Shown here piece after piece: positions 7,727 through 9,213 of a stretch of 9,213 bases of DNA. Where the stretch lies: the NCBI GenBank assembly GCA_934561335.1, contig CAKTGD010000059.1, positions 1-9,213 on the forward strand. Direction: 5' to 3'. The position numbers and the translations under genes are program-made. The notes under the pieces were generated by a model that was not told the origin of the DNA, ran no database searches, and was given only the letters and a program-made list of their open reading frames with translations. The DNA comes from an uncultured Oscillospiraceae bacterium. Its GTDB lineage: Bacteria; Bacillota_A; Clostridia; Oscillospirales; Oscillospiraceae. Position 1 is the stretch's first letter. Each line of letters starts with the position of its first letter.

Positions 7727-7748
7727 GTGACAAAGTATACTTTGCCAC
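7727..7748. promoter_or_regulatory. 22-bp palindrome, candidate operator of the upstream atoE copy
   Basis: Each half reads GTG-R-CAAAGTA toward the centre. The 22-bp inverted repeat has a perfect core CAAAGTATACTTTG and one mismatched pair (positions 7730 and 7745). It lies just downstream of the predicted start site (about 7761), where a bound repressor would block transcription. It does not fit the cre (CcpA) consensus as I know it. The regulator is unknown. A hairpin in the mRNA is the alternative reading. Confidence 0.6.
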
Positions 7749-7767
7749 GGGTCATCTACTGCTATTC

Positions 7768-7795
7768 ATTATAGTAGAAACGTATAGAAAATCAA
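7768..7795 (-). promoter_or_regulatory. Probable promoter of the upstream atoE copy
   Basis: Minus strand: TTGATT (7795-7790), 16-nt spacer, perfect TATAAT (7773-7768). The start is predicted near 7761, giving a leader of about 105 nt that contains the palindrome at 7727-7748. The ATG at 7755 would make a nearly leaderless message and has no ribosome binding site, so it is not favoured as a start. Confidence 0.65.
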
Positions 7796-7814
7796 ATCGG
7801 AAAATTCACAAAAA

Positions 7815-7843
7815 ATTAACGATTAGCTTGTACAAATTGTCAA
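7815..7843 (-). promoter_or_regulatory. Weak second promoter candidate in an AT-rich tract
   Basis: A perfect minus-strand TTGACA (7843-7838) is followed after 17 nt by GTTAAT (7820-7815), a 4/6 match to the -10 consensus. It would transcribe the same atoE copy from further upstream. The surrounding tract, about 7774-7897, is markedly AT-rich compared with the genes; no coding capacity was seen in it. Confidence 0.25.
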
Positions 7844-7893
7844 AGATTAGACAAACCCTCGAAAATATATTCGGTTTTTTTATATTTGCATAG

Positions 7894-7929
7894 AAAATTA
7901 CCACCGAAGGCAGGGCCATTCGGTGGTAA
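7894..7929 (-). terminator. Intrinsic terminator of the DUF975 gene
   Basis: Minus-strand stem TTACCACCGAA/TTCGGTGGTAA (7929-7919 with 7908-7898, 11 bp, 10-nt loop) followed by TTTT (7897-7894). It starts about 20 nt after the stop codon of the gene at 7951. The T tract is short, so it is of moderate strength. Confidence 0.75.
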
Positions 7930-7950
7930 AATTGGTTTTGAATGTTCTCG

Positions 7951-8751
7951 TCAGTACTGGGGTCCACCGCCGTAGGGGCCGCCGCCGTAGGGGCCGCCGA
8001 AGCGGTCGTCATAGTGGAACTGATCGTCCCACGGCTGCCGGGGCGGCTGCCAGCCGATGCCCTTGATGGACTTGATCTGCTGGAAAAAGCCGATATCGGT
8101 CTGGGTGATGTAGGGGGTGATCCAGATAGAGAGGATCCCCAGCGTCAGGACGCACAGGATCGACCAGCCGATAAAGCTCAGATCCAGCACGAAAAGCTGC
8201 CACTTGAAGCCGGCGGTCTGGGCCTTGCTCATGTTGAGGGCCTCCATCACGCCCATTTCCGGATTCTCGCACAGGTTATAGAGCGCGAAGCGGTAACGGT
8301 AGGCGGCGATGATGCCGGGGACGATGAACAGCAGCGACCACAAAAAGGTGAAGATATAGATCACAATGTTCAGCAAAATCACCTTGCCGGCAAAGGTAAA
8401 CCCGTCAAAAAGCACGGTGCAGGGGGTTTCCAGCCCCTTGCGCACGCTCATGGCGTACAGGATATAGCCTGCCCCCAGAATGCAGGATACCAGCATGGTG
8501 ATTATGTTGACGAAGGTAGCCGCCAGCGGCGGCAGATGCAGCGAAGGCATGAAAAAGTATGCGTCCATCTGCGGCGCCAGCTCCTGAAAATAGAAGTTCA
8601 GGCTCTCCTGCATGTCGCCGGAGGCGAACATATTGATCCCATCCAGCACCATGCCGATGGCCAGATACAGCAGGGTAAAAAGATAAGCGGAGATGCGGGC
8701 ATTTTTGGTGATGGCCTTGGCCTCCCACTTCAATTGCGCACGATTGAGCAT
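7951..8751 (-). CDS. DUF975 family integral membrane protein
   Basis: A 266-residue protein of the DUF975 family, which has no established function. The diagnostic part is FIVPGIIAAYRYRFALYNL (142-160) followed by NPEMGVMEALNMSKAQ (163-178). Four hydrophobic stretches are seen, at about 20-37, 77-100, 121-148 and 184-212. The first 19 residues are basic and the protein probably sits in the cytoplasmic membrane. The tail, about 234-266, is hydrophilic and low in complexity, rich in Gly, Pro, Tyr and Asp, ending in repeated YGGGP units. The ATG at 8751 is chosen because AAAGGAG lies 8 nt upstream and a promoter lies before it; the longer open frame back to 8934 runs through that promoter. Monocistronic, divergent from the rnf operon. 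Confidence 0.88.
   Translation of the reverse strand: MLNRAQLKWEAKAITKNARISAYLFTLLYLAIGMVLDGINMFASGDMQESLNFYFQELAPQMDAYFFMPSLHLPPLAATFVNIITMLVSCILGAGYILYAMSVRKGLETPCTVLFDGFTFAGKVILLNIVIYIFTFLWSLLFIVPGIIAAYRYRFALYNLCENPEMGVMEALNMSKAQTAGFKWQLFVLDLSFIGWSILCVLTLGILSIWITPYITQTDIGFFQQIKSIKGIGWQPPRQPWDDQFHYDDRFGGPYGGGPYGGGPQY
7967..7999. repeat. 15-bp tandem repeat coding the YGGGP tail
   Basis: Two perfect copies of CCGTAGGGGCCGCCG (7970-7984 and 7985-7999), plus three matching bases on the left. The unit is five codons, so a gain or loss of copies keeps the frame of the DUF975 tail. Confidence 0.85.
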
Positions 8752-8819
8752 GACAAAAGCTCCTTTCTCGTCTGAAGAAACACCGGGAAAAGAAAATCTC
8801 TCCCGCCGGATTCCTATAT

Positions 8820-8848
8820 ATTGTAGCATACGGAAAACGGGAACGCAA
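8820..8848 (-). promoter_or_regulatory. Promoter of the DUF975 gene
   Basis: Minus strand: TTGCGT (8848-8843), 17-nt spacer, TACAAT (8825-8820) with TGC directly before it, an extended -10. The start is predicted near 8813, about 60 nt before the ATG. Confidence 0.75.
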
Positions 8849-8927
8849 GAGCGGGAAAAAAGATGGAAAAAACCGTAAAGGCAGCGGTAAAAAAGGCAAA
8901 TAATCCGGAAGAATTGCCGTATAAGAC

Positions 8928-8956
8928 TGGACAACTGCGAGATTTTGTTGTATGAT
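8928..8956 (+). promoter_or_regulatory. Promoter of the rnf operon
   Basis: TGGACA (8928-8933), 17-nt spacer, TATGAT (8951-8956): each hexamer matches the sigma-A consensus at five of six bases with ideal spacing. Start predicted near 8962, leaving a leader of about 124 nt before rnfC. Confidence 0.75.
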
Positions 8957-8961
8957 AAAAC

Positions 8962-9085
8962 GCAGTGTGAGGTGGCGTAAAGTCACCTGAAGTAGAAGGT
9001 GGCGAGATTCGGGCACACGGGGAAAAATCAACCGTGAGCATGGACTCGCCATCAGATACGAATGCAGTAAGATGAGGTGAAGACA
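8962..9085 (+). ncRNA. Structured 5' leader of rnfC, candidate cis-regulatory RNA
   Basis: Hairpin 1 pairs AGGTGGC (8970-8976) with GTCACCT (8982-8988) around a GTAAA loop. A long helix pairs GGTGGCGAG (8998-9006) with CTCGCCATC (9045-9053). It encloses CACGG/CCGTG (9016-9020 with 9032-9036, 11-nt loop). AGGTGGCG occurs twice, at 8970 and 8997, so GTCACCT could pair with either copy. Its TCACCT is also a perfect complement of the Shine-Dalgarno AGGTGA (9075-9080). These exclusive pairings are what a translational switch would need. I do not recognise a known riboswitch class; FMN, TPP, T-box and c-di-GMP-I signatures were looked for and not seen. Regulation is inferred and the ligand is unknown. 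Confidence 0.5.
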
Positions 9086-9213
9086 ATGGCACAAGCTTTC
9101 TTTGGCGGCGTTCATCCCAACGACATGAAGGCCGCAACCAATGAAAAGGCCATCGAAAAGCTGGAAGCTCCGGCTGAGGTGGTCATCCCCATGTCTATGC
9201 ACATCGGTGCGCC
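9086..9213 (+). CDS. rnfC: Electron transport complex subunit RnfC (RsxC), N-terminal fragment
   Basis: The first 42 residues match the RnfC N-terminus: FFGGVHPNDMK (5-15), corresponding to the family's F-GG-HP motif, and APAEVVIPMSMHIGA (28-42), corresponding to its VVIPLSQHIGAP-like segment. RnfC is the peripheral NADH- and FMN-binding, iron-sulfur subunit of the Rnf complex, which couples ferredoxin:NAD oxidation to Na+ or H+ export at the membrane. The window ends before the flavin and iron-sulfur domains. The start is supported by AGGTG 6 nt upstream of the ATG. In Firmicutes rnfC is usually first of rnfCDGEAB, so the rest of the operon should lie just to the right. Confidence 0.88.
   Translation, partial: MAQAFFGGVHPNDMKAATNEKAIEKLEAPAEVVIPMSMHIGA

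Noticed and set aside
7870..7887. Small plus-strand hairpin CGAA/TTCG followed by a run of T (terminator-like)
   Set aside because: Only a 4-bp stem, and no plus-strand gene lies upstream for it to terminate.

Overview
The window looks like a chromosomal segment of a fairly high-GC anaerobic Firmicute, probably a gut Clostridia of the Oscillospirales type. This is inferred from three things: strong AGGAGG-like ribosome binding sites, the recJ-rel arrangement, and a short-chain fatty acid transporter pair next to the start of an Rnf (ferredoxin:NAD oxidoreductase) operon. The genus cannot be fixed from the sequence. No mobile element, CRISPR array, tRNA or rRNA was seen.

Layout, left to right. 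Positions 1-3549 (minus strand) hold a two-gene operon: recJ (single-strand DNA exonuclease), then the bifunctional (p)ppGpp synthetase/hydrolase rel. They overlap by ATGA, and rel runs off the left edge. A short divergent promoter region (about 3586-3670) separates recJ from a plus-strand gene (3714-4532) for a small stand-alone protein related to 2-oxoacid dehydrogenase E2 acyltransferase domains. That gene converges on the next block at a strong bidirectional terminator (4563-4612).

Positions 4639-7656 (minus strand) carry two tandem paralogs of the AtoE-type short-chain fatty acid transporter family. The downstream copy (4639-5982) is intact. The upstream copy (6260-7656) is full length but is frameshifted by a 2-bp AC expansion near its N-terminus and lacks the ATG used by its sister. 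Each copy has its own terminator and its own promoter region, and the leaders are unrelated: GC-rich hairpins for one, a 22-bp near-perfect palindrome for the other. The pair therefore looks duplicated and then separately regulated.

Positions 7951-8751 (minus) encode a DUF975 membrane protein with a Gly/Pro/Tyr-rich tail. Diverging from it, a good sigma-A-type promoter (8928-8956) drives a structured leader of about 120 nt followed by the first 42 codons of rnfC. The leader has a duplicated AGGTGGC element and an anti-Shine-Dalgarno segment that can pair with either copy or with the rnfC ribosome binding site. It is the best candidate here for an undescribed regulatory RNA. The rest of the window is ordinary housekeeping and transport content.
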